Shown in pieces: positions 42,822-51,620 of a stretch of 64,000 nucleotides of DNA. Within the stretch, counting starts at the first letter, position 1. Each line of letters begins with the position of its first letter. Source of the DNA: Alphaproteobacteria bacterium. Lineage in GTDB: Bacteria > Pseudomonadota > Alphaproteobacteria > Micropepsales > Micropepsaceae. The notes under the pieces are model-generated. The model worked only from the letters and a program-made list of their open reading frames with translations. It had not been told where the DNA came from and did not search any database. Where the stretch lies: positions 1-64,000 of the forward strand of contig JAGOBA010000004.1 in the NCBI GenBank assembly GCA_017983635.1, in the 5' to 3' direction. Position numbers and translations under genes: made by a program.

Positions 42822-43948
42822 GCAATCGTCCGGCCAAGCGCCTTCAGCGGTTCGCTTTGTTCGGGTGGGATGGTGGCGTCGGCCATGGGGCCGACGTTGA
42901 TGAGGAGATTGCCTCGCTTGGTGCGGACGTTGCGGTGGAGGGCGATGAGGCCTTCGCCTGTCAGGTAGTCCTGCGGTTGTTCGTTGCGGTTGTAGCCGAA
43001 GGCGAGGCCTAGGCCGCGGCAGGCTTCCCATTTTTTGTTTTCGGGGATCGTTCCTAGGCCGTATTCGACGGTGCGGAAGTCGCAGTGCGGCGGCGGTGGG
43101 CTATCGAGCGTGCCGGCGGCGATGCGGGCTTTGATCATCGCGTTGAAGTTGGCGCGGGCTTCGGGATCGCGCAGGCCGTTGAAGAGCGTTTCTTCGGCGA
43201 ACCAGCGATCGTTGACGACGCCGTCGGGCACGCGCGCGTAATAGTACGCGAAGAGTTCGGGCACTTGCCCTTTCGACGGCCAGGCGATGTCGTTCCAGAG
43301 CACGCTGGGTTCATACCGGTCGATCAATTCGCGCAACTGTGCGGCAGCGTAGGTGGTGTAATCGCTTTCCGTCGGCACACAGGCAAACATGTCGCCGAGA
43401 TTGGCGATCGGTTCCGGCCGTGCGGTCCAATCGAGGCCGCCGGAATAGTACAGGCCGAAACGCATGCCGCGGGCGCGGACGGCGGTCGCCAGTTCGCCGA
43501 CGAAGTCGCGCTTTGTGTTCCAGCCGGGACGCCAGGGGTTGGCGATGTTCGTGGGCCACAGGCAGTAGCCGTCGTGATGCTTGGTGACGAACACGACGTA
43601 GCGGGCGCCGGCTGATTTGAAGAGGTCGGCCCAGGCGTTTGCATCGAAGGCCTTTGCCGCTTCGTCGAAGGCTGGGCGGAATGACGTGTACGGACGATCG
43701 CCGTAGTTTGCTTTGTGGTGCGCTTCGGTCGCGCTGCCTGGCAGGCGCATCGCGTTTTCGTACCACTCCGCGTAGGGCGTGTACTTGTTCATGTCGTCGT
43801 AGTGGTCGTGCATCAACTCGTCGATGGCACGGCCGCGCGGCGCCCAAGCGGGGATCGCAAAGATGCCCCAATGGATGAAGATACCGAAGCCGGCTTCGTC
43901 GAACCATGTGGGGCAGGGGCGGGAGGCGAAGGCGTCGAAAGCGGGCAT
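42818..43948 (-). CDS. alpha-L-fucosidase-like glycoside hydrolase (GH29)
   Basis: A 376-residue enzyme. The GH29 signatures are GFGIFIHWGIFAIPAWAP (about 21-38), VVFVTKHHDGYCLWPT (about 119-134) and RYEPSVLWNDIAWPSK with the catalytic Asp in LWND (about 220). The enzyme cleaves terminal fucose. No signal peptide is present, so it would act in the cytoplasm on imported fucosides. It is shorter than typical GH29 proteins because the C-terminal beta domain is missing. Confidence 0.88.
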   Translation of the reverse strand: MPAFDAFASRPCPTWFDEAGFGIFIHWGIFAIPAWAPRGRAIDELMHDHYDDMNKYTPYAEWYENAMRLPGSATEAHHKANYGDRPYTSFRPAFDEAAKAFDANAWADLFKSAGARYVVFVTKHHDGYCLWPTNIANPWRPGWNTKRDFVGELATAVRARGMRFGLYYSGGLDWTARPEPIANLGDMFACVPTESDYTTYAAAQLRELIDRYEPSVLWNDIAWPSKGQVPELFAYYYARVPDGVVNDRWFAEETLFNGLRDPEARANFNAMIKARIAAGTLDSPPPPHCDFRTVEYGLGTIPENKKWEACRGLGLAFGYNRNEQPQDYLTGEGLIALHRNVRTKRGNLLINVGPMADATIPPEQSEPLKALGRTIA

Positions 43949-43999
43949 CGGTCGGTGCTTTGGTGGTTGGTCGCCGGCGCAGCTTAGACCGGGCGAACG

Positions 44000-44227
44000 C
44001 TAGGCCGCAGCAAATTCGGCGCCGCAGCTGGCCGATAGTTTGATCCGAAGGCGGTCGGATAGTTGCGGCTGCAAAGCGGCAGCAGGCGTTAGGTGCGGGT
44101 CATCGGCGAACGCGCGGGCCAGCACTTGGTGCACGAGCAGATACGATTGATTGACACAGGCGCATTGGTGCGCCGCCTCGCCGCGAAGGGCGGCGCCGAG
44201 GGTCAGTATTTCCAACATGCGAGTCAT
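44000..44227 (-). CDS. small hypothetical protein
   Basis: A 75-residue protein starting MTRMLEILTLGAALRGEAAH, with AGGA 7 nt upstream. It is mostly helical with two Cys near positions 23 and 69. No family is recognised. It is divergent from the CsbD-like gene across an AT-rich region. An extension to 44293 adds a non-conserved stretch. Confidence 0.45.
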   Translation of the reverse strand: MTRMLEILTLGAALRGEAAHQCACVNQSYLLVHQVLARAFADDPHLTPAAALQPQLSDRLRIKLSASCGAEFAAA

Positions 44228-44470
44228 AACGGGTCCTACGGTGCAGCAAATATTGCCGCAATAATTATTACGGTCTTTAGTCGCTTTGTACATTTGTTTG
44301 AGCCTATAACATCCTTACTTGAATGTCCATCTAATTATGTTTGATGGAAAAGCAGAATTTGTCAGCTCTTATTTTGATTTTCTCTTCTCATTTCACTTCT
44401 GAAGACTATATCTCTCGTTATCGGGATGGCCGTCATCCTCGTGATTTTTTAAAGATATGGAGTATCTATT
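44228..44470. promoter_or_regulatory. AT-rich divergent region
   Basis: This 243-bp stretch is markedly AT-rich compared with the GC-rich genome, for example around 44240-44280 and 44330-44460. It contains ATTGCCGCAATA (a near palindrome at 44251-44262) and lies between two small genes. It probably holds promoters for both; no specific boxes can be assigned. The ORF at 44341 overlaps the true gene and is rejected. Confidence 0.5.
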
Positions 44471-44728
44471 TTGACAAACGCAACCCCAGCGCATGCCCCT
44501 GCCGCCGCCCCCGCCGCGGCGCCCGTTGCAGTGGTGGCCGCGACCGAGACCGGCCGTATGGCCCTTTCCAAGGAAATCCACGCGAAGTGGGGCAAGTTCT
44601 CGGAATCGGATGTGGCAGCTCTCAAGAGCAGCGATGAACTCGTGACCCACGTCGTTTCCAAGTACGGCTTGGACAAGGCGATCGCGCAACGCGACGTCGA
44701 TGCGCTCGTCAAGGGCCGCACGTTCTAA
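44471..44728 (+). CDS. CsbD-like stress-response protein
   Basis: An 85-residue protein starting with TTG, 8 nt after GGAG. The first 27 residues are Ala/Pro-rich. The rest, ALSKEIHAKWGKFSESDVAALKSSDELVTHVVSKYGLDKAIAQRDVDAL, follows the CsbD pattern (K.KWGK...D...L.....L...V...YG....A...VD). CsbD-like proteins are stress-induced and of unknown biochemistry. The Ala/Pro N-terminus is not usual for the family. Confidence 0.55.
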   Translation: MTNATPAHAPAAAPAAAPVAVVAATETGRMALSKEIHAKWGKFSESDVAALKSSDELVTHVVSKYGLDKAIAQRDVDALVKGRTF

Positions 44729-44754
44729 GCAGTCTAAGCAGTGCCGCAATGCCC

Positions 44755-44805
44755 AGGACCGTGACAGGGGACGCTTTAGGCGCGGATCCCCGTCGCGGTC
44801 CTTTC
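44755..44805 (+). terminator. long hairpin after the CsbD-like gene
   Basis: AGGACCGTGAC.GGGGA (44755-44771) pairs with TCCCCGTCGCGGTCCT (44787-44802) with one bulge and one G-U pair, followed by TTCTC. It can act as a terminator for the upstream gene or as an attenuator/processing site, since only 18 bp separate its end from the next start codon. Confidence 0.65.
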
Positions 44806-44822
44806 TCACAAAGGATACAACA

Positions 44823-45137
44823 ATGACCAACCAAGCCATTCAGCTCGACAAGCGCCGTGGCGATGTCGAGCGGCAGGCGATCGAATTGCGCCGCCTCGTG
44901 CTCGGTGTCGAGGCTGACAAGGACGCGTTGCGCGTGCGGCAGGAAGAGCTTGAGCTGCAGTTGATCGCAGCCTCCGGCGCGTCGTGGTCGGAAGCGGCCG
45001 AGAAAGCGCGCTATCTGATCGGCCTCTTCGCCGGAACCAGCGCGGCGAAAGATCCGCGACGGAAGAAGCTGATTGCCAGCACGCTCGAAGATTTTCGCCG
45101 GCTCTCGGCCAAGTCGGGCGATGACGAAGCGAAATAG
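44823..45137 (+). CDS. hypothetical helical protein
   Basis: A 104-residue protein starting MTNQAIQLDKRRGDVERQAIEL, with AAAGGA 8 nt upstream. Residues about 8-55 are a charged helix with coiled-coil spacing (EADKDALRVRQEELELQL), followed by SEAAEKARYLIGLF and a basic DPRRKKLIAS segment. I cannot name a family. It begins just after the hairpin and precedes two very small basic or acidic proteins, likely one operon. Confidence 0.6.
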   Translation: MTNQAIQLDKRRGDVERQAIELRRLVLGVEADKDALRVRQEELELQLIAASGASWSEAAEKARYLIGLFAGTSAAKDPRRKKLIASTLEDFRRLSAKSGDDEAK

Positions 45138-45162
45138 CGCGTAGCGCATCAGGAGGCATTTT

Positions 45163-45300
45163 ATGGCCAAGGGACAGAAACGCAGCAATCGCGAGAAGAA
45201 GAAGCCGAAGGCGGCGGCCCTCAAAGCCGCTACGCCGGTTGCGGTCGAGCCGCGCTCCTTCAAGTACAATCCGGCGCGCATCGGCGCCAAACGGACCTAG
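45163..45300 (+). CDS. 45-residue basic protein
   Basis: A 46-codon frame starting MAKGQKRSNREKKKPK, with a consensus AGGAGG 7 nt upstream. It is rich in Lys and Arg in the first half and ends with FKYNPARIGAKRT. Small proteins that begin MAKGQ.RSN.E.KKPK are, as I recall, common in alphaproteobacteria. The function is unknown; RNA binding is a guess. It lies 25 bp after the previous gene and 9 bp before the next. Confidence 0.65.
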   Translation: MAKGQKRSNREKKKPKAAALKAATPVAVEPRSFKYNPARIGAKRT

Positions 45301-45309
45301 GATCGTGCG

Positions 45310-45570
45310 ATGGTGGAGCGGACGACAGAGCGCTGCGTAAGCTTTCAGGGGCCGTTCGTGGTCGAAGGCGTCGATCGAACGCTACCGCCCGGCGCCTATC
45401 GCATCGTGACGGAAGAAGCGGCGCTCGAAGGGTTGTCGTTTCTGGTCTACCGTCGCGTGTCGACGGCGATCATGGTGCCGATCGGCACCGCGTCCGAGGA
45501 ATTGGTGACGATCGACCCGCAAGACCTCGACGCCGCCCTGGAGCGCGACCGGCTGGCGTTTCCGGGGTGA
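45310..45570 (+). CDS. 86-residue hypothetical protein
   Basis: The product begins MVERTTERCVSFQGPFVVEGVDRTLPPGAYRIVTEE and contains LSFLVYRRVSTAIMVP. Proteins with this pattern (a start similar to MVERTTER, then a beta-rich repeat and a conserved YRRVST) occur in rhizobia-like genomes as uncharacterised proteins. It is probably the last gene of the small-protein operon. It converges on ggt with a 4-bp gap. Confidence 0.55.
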   Translation: MVERTTERCVSFQGPFVVEGVDRTLPPGAYRIVTEEAALEGLSFLVYRRVSTAIMVPIGTASEELVTIDPQDLDAALERDRLAFPG

Positions 45571-45574
45571 CGGC

Positions 45575-47329
45575 TCAATAGCCCATCGCTGCGCCGTCTT
45601 TGCGCATTTCGCTGGCGCCTTGGTACACGCCGGTTTCGGGGTCTCTGAGGATGGCTTGGTAGCCGCCGAAGCTGCCGTCGCCTTTGACGAGTTTGTGGCC
45701 TCGGCGTTCGAGCTCGGCGCGGACGTCGGCGCCGATGCCGGTTTCGAGCATGAGTTCGCCGACGCCCTCGGAGTCTTTGCGCGACCAGTCCTCTGAGCTT
45801 TCGTGGCGGAAGCGGGCGGCGTCGCCGGCTTCCTGCACGTTCAGGCCGAAGTCGATCATGTTGACGATGATCTGTACGTGGCCTTGCGGCTGCATGTCGC
45901 CGCCCATGAGGCCGAAGCTCATGTAGGGCTTGCCGTCCTTCGTGACGAAGGCGGGGATGATGGTCTGGAACGGACGCTTGCCCGGTGCGTAGACGTTCGC
46001 GTGACCGGGTTCGAGCGCGAAGAGTTCGCCGCGGTCTTGAAACATGAAGCCCAGGCCGTCGACGACGAGCCCTGAGCCCATGCCGCGGTAGTTCGACTGA
46101 ATGAGGGACACCATCATCCCGTCTTTGTCGGCGGTCGTGAGGTAGGTCGTGTCCCCTTGGCGGAGTTTGATTTCGCCGGGTGGGACGGCGGGGTTGACAC
46201 GGCCCATGTCGATCAGCGCCCGGCGCTTGGCGGCGTATTCGCTGGAGATCAGTTCGGCGATCGGCGCGTTGTACGTGGCGGGATCGGCGTAAAACTTTGC
46301 CAGGTCTTCGAACGCGAGGCGTTTGGCCTCGACCATTAAGTGCAGCGCGTCGGCTGAGCCGCGGCCCATCTTCTTGAGGTCGTAGGCCTCCAGCATCTTC
46401 AGCATTTGCAGGGCTGCGACGCCTTGCGTGTTGGGCGGCAGCTCGTAGACGTCGTAGCCGCGGTAGTTCACACTGACGGGGTCGACGAAGTTGCCGGTGT
46501 GGGTGGCGAAGTCCTCATAGCGCAGGTCGCCGCCGATGCGTTTGAAATAGGCGTCGATCGTTTTTGCGATCGCGCCTTTGTAGAACGCGTCACGGCCGCC
46601 CTTTGCCAGTTGATCGTAGGTGTGGGCGAGGTCCGGGTTCTTGAAGATTTGGCCTTCGCGGGGCGCCTTGCCGTCGATTAGGTAGGTGCGCTTGGCGTTG
46701 TCGATTTCTTCGATGTCTTTGCCGTTCTTGGCGAAGCCTTTGAAGTTGCGCTCCCAGTAGTAGGCAATGAGCTGCGAGACGGGAAAGCCTTCGCGCGCGT
46801 ATTGCGTGGCGGGGGCCAGGACTTGGTTCATCGGCAGCTTGCCGAAACGGTCGTGCAGTGCGAACCAGCCGTCGACGGCGCCGGGCACGGAGACGGGGAG
46901 CGAGCCTAAGGCCGGGATCGCTTTGCGATCGCCGAGTTTCTTCCTCAAGTTTTCGAGCGAGCGTCCTTTCGGCGAGCGGCCGGAGCCGTTGTAGCCGTAG
47001 AGCTTTTTCGTCTTCGGGTCCCACACGATGGCGAAGAGGTCGCCGCCGACGCCGCAGCCGACCGGCTCCATCAGGCCGAGCGCCGCGTTCGCTGCGATCG
47101 CGGCGTCGATCGCGCTTCCGCCTTTCTTCAAGATGTCGATAGCGATTTGGGTCGCCAGCGGTTGGGCGGTTGCGGCCATACCATGCTGACCCAGCACCGG
47201 CGCGCGCGTGGCGAATGGGGCGCCGGTGTAGCGGTCGCCACCGCCTGGCGCGGCGGTCAAAGGGATGTCGTCAGCCGAGGCGGCAGTCGTCATGAGCGCG
47301 AGCCCTACGATCGTGTACAAAAGATTCAT
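45575..47329 (-). CDS. ggt: gamma-glutamyltransferase
   Basis: A 584-residue exported precursor of the GGT family, which hydrolyses or transfers the gamma-glutamyl group of glutathione in the periplasm. The signal peptide is residues 1-19 (MTTAASA). The precursor self-cleaves before the catalytic Thr in GDTTYLTT (about residue 390). Conserved glycine-rich segment is NYRGMGSGLVVDGLGFMF. The start at 47329 is preferred; upstream frame is overlapped by the Rap1a-like gene's end. It is 10 bp downstream of the Rap1a-like gene. Confidence 0.93.
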   Translation of the reverse strand: MNLLYTIVGLALMTTAASADDIPLTAAPGGGDRYTGAPFATRAPVLGQHGMAATAQPLATQIAIDILKKGGSAIDAAIAANAALGLMEPVGCGVGGDLFAIVWDPKTKKLYGYNGSGRSPKGRSLENLRKKLGDRKAIPALGSLPVSVPGAVDGWFALHDRFGKLPMNQVLAPATQYAREGFPVSQLIAYYWERNFKGFAKNGKDIEEIDNAKRTYLIDGKAPREGQIFKNPDLAHTYDQLAKGGRDAFYKGAIAKTIDAYFKRIGGDLRYEDFATHTGNFVDPVSVNYRGYDVYELPPNTQGVAALQMLKMLEAYDLKKMGRGSADALHLMVEAKRLAFEDLAKFYADPATYNAPIAELISSEYAAKRRALIDMGRVNPAVPPGEIKLRQGDTTYLTTADKDGMMVSLIQSNYRGMGSGLVVDGLGFMFQDRGELFALEPGHANVYAPGKRPFQTIIPAFVTKDGKPYMSFGLMGGDMQPQGHVQIIVNMIDFGLNVQEAGDAARFRHESSEDWSRKDSEGVGELMLETGIGADVRAELERRGHKLVKGDGSFGGYQAILRDPETGVYQGASEMRKDGAAMGY

Positions 47330-47339
47330 GTGCCTGGTG

Positions 47340-47747
47340 CTAACGGCTTGGCGGTGGTGGGCAGGGGAAGTCGCGCTCCAGGGTCTTCTGTGCCAGCGCC
47401 GAGGCCGGGCCATCGAGCAGGTTCGGGTTTGCGTCACCGAAGTTGACGATGCGGGCGGCGAGCTCTCGGAAGGAGATGAAGTCGGGCATTCGCACGCAGG
47501 CTTCCTTCGAGCTTGAGGGTAGGCCTTTTACCATGGCGTCGATGGTGGCGTCCTGTCGCGCTTTGAGAGAGACCGCGAACCCTTGCAGGAAGGTGCGGCA
47601 GTCGTTCGGCGCACGTGCGTTGTCCGGCTGTTCGGCGGCGGCATACGTGCGGCAAGCGGCGACGAGGTCGCGGCCGGTCTTGATTTCGGCGGCGCCGGCC
47701 GTTGCGGCCAGGCACAACGCGGCGAGTGCGATCACGATGTGGCGCAT
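47340..47747 (-). CDS. Rap1a/Tai-like exported protein
   Basis: A 135-residue protein with a signal peptide (LAATAGAAE). The Cys spacing C..Y....(N)DC..FLQGF and the C-terminal P-C motif (RDFPCP), plus VRMPDFISFRELAARIVNFGDANP, fit the Rap1a/Tai family. Its founding members are immunity proteins of type VI secretion effectors, but many relatives have no such role. No T6SS gene is nearby. It starts the short operon with ggt. Confidence 0.6.
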   Translation of the reverse strand: MRHIVIALAALCLAATAGAAEIKTGRDLVAACRTYAAAEQPDNARAPNDCRTFLQGFAVSLKARQDATIDAMVKGLPSSSKEACVRMPDFISFRELAARIVNFGDANPNLLDGPASALAQKTLERDFPCPPPPSR

Positions 47748-47844
47748 CGGTCTGTGGTTCCTCCCTAAGACAACCCCATTGTGCCCGTCAGCGTAGGGCG
47801 TGTTAGAGGTTTGGACAACTGGTTCCCTGAGGCGCGCAGGCACA

Positions 47845-48459
47845 ATGTTTGATGCTTCAATTCGACCCCATATCAATAGGCCGCTGGCGGTGGCGGCCAA
47901 ATACGCCATCGATGCGGGTCTCACGGCCAACGGCGCGACGGCGCTAGGCTTTGCGGTGGGGATGGGGGCGGCGGCGCTTGCGGCGGGGCAGCTTTATTGG
48001 GCGGCGCTAGGCGTGTTGCTGATCAGCCGGTTCCTGGATGGATTGGACGGCGCGATTGCGCGGCAGACCCAGCTGACGGACTTGGGTGGGTATCTCGACA
48101 TCACGCTCGACTTCATCTTCTACGCGTCGATGGTGTTCGCGTTTGCGTTGGCCGATCCGGCGGCGAATGCGTTGGCAGCGGCGTTCTTGACGATGAGCTT
48201 TATGGCGCCGGCGGCGACGTTTCTTGCCTATGCCATCTTCGCACAGAAGCACGGGATCACGACGGACATCCGTGGGGCGAAGTCGCTCTACTATCTTGGC
48301 GGATTGACGGAAGGGTTCGAGACGATCCTGGCGCTCTGTCTGATGTGTGCGTTTCCGGCGTGGTTCCCGGTCATCGCCGTCGTCTATGGATTGATGTGCT
48401 GGATCACGGGCGGTACGCGCATCGCGGTGGCGATGCAGACGTTAGCGGGGAAGAGCTAG
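47845..48459 (+). CDS. CDP-alcohol phosphatidyltransferase
   Basis: A 204-residue membrane enzyme that transfers a phosphatidyl or related group from CDP-diacylglycerol to an alcohol. The family motif DGLDGAIAR...GGYLDITLD (about residues 65-91) with its four Asp residues is complete. About six helices are predicted. The acceptor (glycerol-3-phosphate, inositol or serine) cannot be told. The start at 47845 is preferred to 47800. It is followed 2 bp later by an acyl-CoA dehydrogenase gene. Confidence 0.85.
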   Translation: MFDASIRPHINRPLAVAAKYAIDAGLTANGATALGFAVGMGAAALAAGQLYWAALGVLLISRFLDGLDGAIARQTQLTDLGGYLDITLDFIFYASMVFAFALADPAANALAAAFLTMSFMAPAATFLAYAIFAQKHGITTDIRGAKSLYYLGGLTEGFETILALCLMCAFPAWFPVIAVVYGLMCWITGGTRIAVAMQTLAGKS

Positions 48460-48461
48460 CG

Positions 48462-49619
48462 ATGTTTGAGGTGACACCGGCGCAGAGCGAGATTGCCGAT
48501 GCTGTGGGCCGCATCTGCGCAAAGTATGACGACGCGTATTGGCTTGCGCGCGACACCGATCATCGGTTTCCGGAAGAGTTCGTGCGCGACATTGCGGCTG
48601 GCGGTTATCTCGGCATTGCGATGCCGGAGGCCCACGGTGGTGCGGGGCTCGGTGTGACTGAGGCGGCGCTGATGATGCATCGGATTGCGTCATCGGGTGC
48701 GGCGATGACCGGCGTGTCGGCGGTGCATGTCAATATCTTTGGGCCACATCCGATCGCCGTATTCGGCACGGAGGAGCAGCGGGCGCGGATGCTGCCGCCG
48801 TTGATCCGCGGCGAGACGCGCTGTTGCTTCGGCGTGACGGAGCCCGATGCGGGGCTCGATACCTCGTCGATCAAGACGAAGGCGGAGCGCTCCGGCGATG
48901 GTTGGGTCGTGAACGGGCGGAAGATGTGGACGACCACGGCGCAGACGGCGACGCATATACTGTTGTTGGCGCGAACGTCGCCGAAAGGCAGGAAGCCAAC
49001 CGATGGACTCAGTCTGTTCTACACGCCGCTCGACCGCGCGCGCGTGGAGGTGCGCGAGATTCCGAAAATGGGCCGGCACGCGGTCGACACGAACATGCTG
49101 TTCATCGACGGGCTGAAGGTTGCGGCTGACGACCTGATCGGCGAGGAGGGGAAGGGCTTCGACTATCTGCTGCACGCCTTCAATCCGGAGCGAATTCTGA
49201 TTGCAGCGGAGGCGATTGGAATCGGGCAAGACGCTTTACGTCGCGCTACGAAGTACGCGCGCGAGAGGGTCGTGTTTGGCCGGCCGATCGGACAGAATCA
49301 GGCGATCCAGCATCCGCTCGCGAAGTCGTGGGCGGAGCTTGAGGCGGCGTGGCTGATGACGATGAAGGCAGCCTCGCTGTACGACATGGGCAAGTCCTGC
49401 GGCATCGAAGCGAACGCGGCAAAGTACTTGGCCGCCGAGGCGGCGTTTCACGCCTGCGAGACTGCAGTGATGACGCACGGGGGCATGGGCTATGCGCGCG
49501 AGTTCCACGTCGAGCGCTTGTTCCGCGAGGTGTTGATCGCGCGGATTGCGCCAGTCAGCCGCGAGATGATCCTGAACTTCTTGGCCGAGAAGGCGCTGGG
49601 GTTGCCGAAGTCGTATTGA
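48462..49619 (+). CDS. acyl-CoA dehydrogenase
   Basis: A 385-residue acyl-CoA dehydrogenase. It has CCFGVTEPDAGLDTSS (about 123-138) for flavin/substrate binding, YAREFHVERLFREV and a C-terminal catalytic region with GGMGYA. The substrate is unknown. The start at 48462 follows GGGGAAGAG; a reading frame extension to 47997 runs inside the phosphatidyltransferase gene and is discarded. Coexpression with the phosphatidyltransferase suggests a role in lipid modification, an inference. Confidence 0.9.
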   Translation: MFEVTPAQSEIADAVGRICAKYDDAYWLARDTDHRFPEEFVRDIAAGGYLGIAMPEAHGGAGLGVTEAALMMHRIASSGAAMTGVSAVHVNIFGPHPIAVFGTEEQRARMLPPLIRGETRCCFGVTEPDAGLDTSSIKTKAERSGDGWVVNGRKMWTTTAQTATHILLLARTSPKGRKPTDGLSLFYTPLDRARVEVREIPKMGRHAVDTNMLFIDGLKVAADDLIGEEGKGFDYLLHAFNPERILIAAEAIGIGQDALRRATKYARERVVFGRPIGQNQAIQHPLAKSWAELEAAWLMTMKAASLYDMGKSCGIEANAAKYLAAEAAFHACETAVMTHGGMGYAREFHVERLFREVLIARIAPVSREMILNFLAEKALGLPKSY

Positions 49620-49636
49620 GCCCAGCTCTCCCACAT

Positions 49637-49670
49637 AGTGTCATGGTCCGCCTTCGCGGACCATGACACT
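49637..49670. terminator. 15-bp perfect hairpin between convergent genes
   Basis: AGTGTCATGGTCCGC (49637-49651) and GCGGACCATGACACT (49656-49670) with a CTTC loop form an uninterrupted 15-bp stem. It lies between the acyl-CoA dehydrogenase and nitronate monooxygenase genes. It probably ends both transcripts, though no T-run follows; it also resembles dispersed palindromes of alphaproteobacteria. Confidence 0.7.
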
Positions 49671-49684
49671 CAGAGTGAGTCGGA

Positions 49685-50734
<1,050 letters not shown>

Positions 50735-51544
50735 TCAACGACGGCGAGCGATGATTTCGAGCAGTGTTGGGGTCGCCATTCGGGCTTCAAGCCCGGATTC
50801 CGCACGGTCAAGGGCGGCGATGGCGGCGGCAGCGTCCTGGTTGCTTAGGAGGCCGTCGTCTATGAGCTTGCGATGGTAGCTGCGGGCGAAGGCGGCCGGC
50901 CAGTGCCAGACAAAGTTCGTTGGCGAAACGACATCAACGATGGGGTTTAGGGCGACAATGTCAAATCGCGCAGCTTCGAGCATACGCGGCAGATAGCGTC
51001 CGCTGTCGATGTCGGCGCCTGACTTGGCAACATTCTCGATGATGGCGCGAACCAGGGTGTCGAACGCGGGGTCTGACGGAAGGAGCCCCCAACTTCCATA
51101 GTTGAGGTATTCGTGGAGCACGACGATGCCGCCGGGCTTCACCGCACGGGCGATGTTATCGACGGCGCGCGACGGCTCGGTCAGCCAAGCGAAAACCCAG
51201 CGGCACCATAGTGCGTCGGCCACAGCTTCACCGAACGATCCCTCTGTCACGTCGGCTTCGACAACGGTGACGTTCGCGCGCGCATTGCGCGTGGCGGCGC
51301 CGCGGAGGGCATCGACAAAGCGCTTCGAACGTTCAATTGCGATGACCCGTCCGCCGTCGCCGACGATTTCGGCCAGGTCAAGCGTGGCGTAACCGGGTCC
51401 GCTGCCAAGATCGATAACAGTCTGGCCGAGTGTGATGTCGGCGCGCCGCCAAGCGTTCAGCATATACGGGCGCCAAACGCGATGCTGTAGTTCCAAACGC
51501 TCGATCTCTGCGTCGTGGGTGCCCAGGATGTAGTCGCGCTCCAT
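50735..51544 (-). CDS. class I SAM-dependent methyltransferase
   Basis: A 269-residue Rossmann-type methyltransferase. The SAM motif VIDLGSGPGYATLDLAE is at about 44-60, with acidic residue motif VIAIERSKRF (about 70) and motif IV/V around VLHEYLNYGSWG. The family is too broad to give a substrate. It stands alone between the nitronate monooxygenase and the TraB/GumN genes. Confidence 0.88.
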   Translation of the reverse strand: MERDYILGTHDAEIERLELQHRVWRPYMLNAWRRADITLGQTVIDLGSGPGYATLDLAEIVGDGGRVIAIERSKRFVDALRGAATRNARANVTVVEADVTEGSFGEAVADALWCRWVFAWLTEPSRAVDNIARAVKPGGIVVLHEYLNYGSWGLLPSDPAFDTLVRAIIENVAKSGADIDSGRYLPRMLEAARFDIVALNPIVDVVSPTNFVWHWPAAFARSYHRKLIDDGLLSNQDAAAAIAALDRAESGLEARMATPTLLEIIARRR

Positions 51545-51620
51545 TTCGTCCTCCGGCAGCTGTGCTGGTAGGACCTAGGCTGAAATGGATACGTCGCTCA
51601 CTCCGATTCCTGCTGCCGAA

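Noticed and set aside
44341..44637. 98-codon plus-strand ORF in the AT-rich region
   Set aside because: Its second half overlaps the CsbD-like gene out of frame and turns Arg/Cys-rich.
47340..47747. type VI secretion immunity function for the Rap1a-like protein
   Set aside because: No effector or T6SS genes lie nearby; only the family resemblance supports it.
47997..48461. N-terminal extension of the acyl-CoA dehydrogenase ORF
   Set aside because: It overlaps the CDP-alcohol phosphatidyltransferase in another frame and the dehydrogenase has a clear start at 48462.
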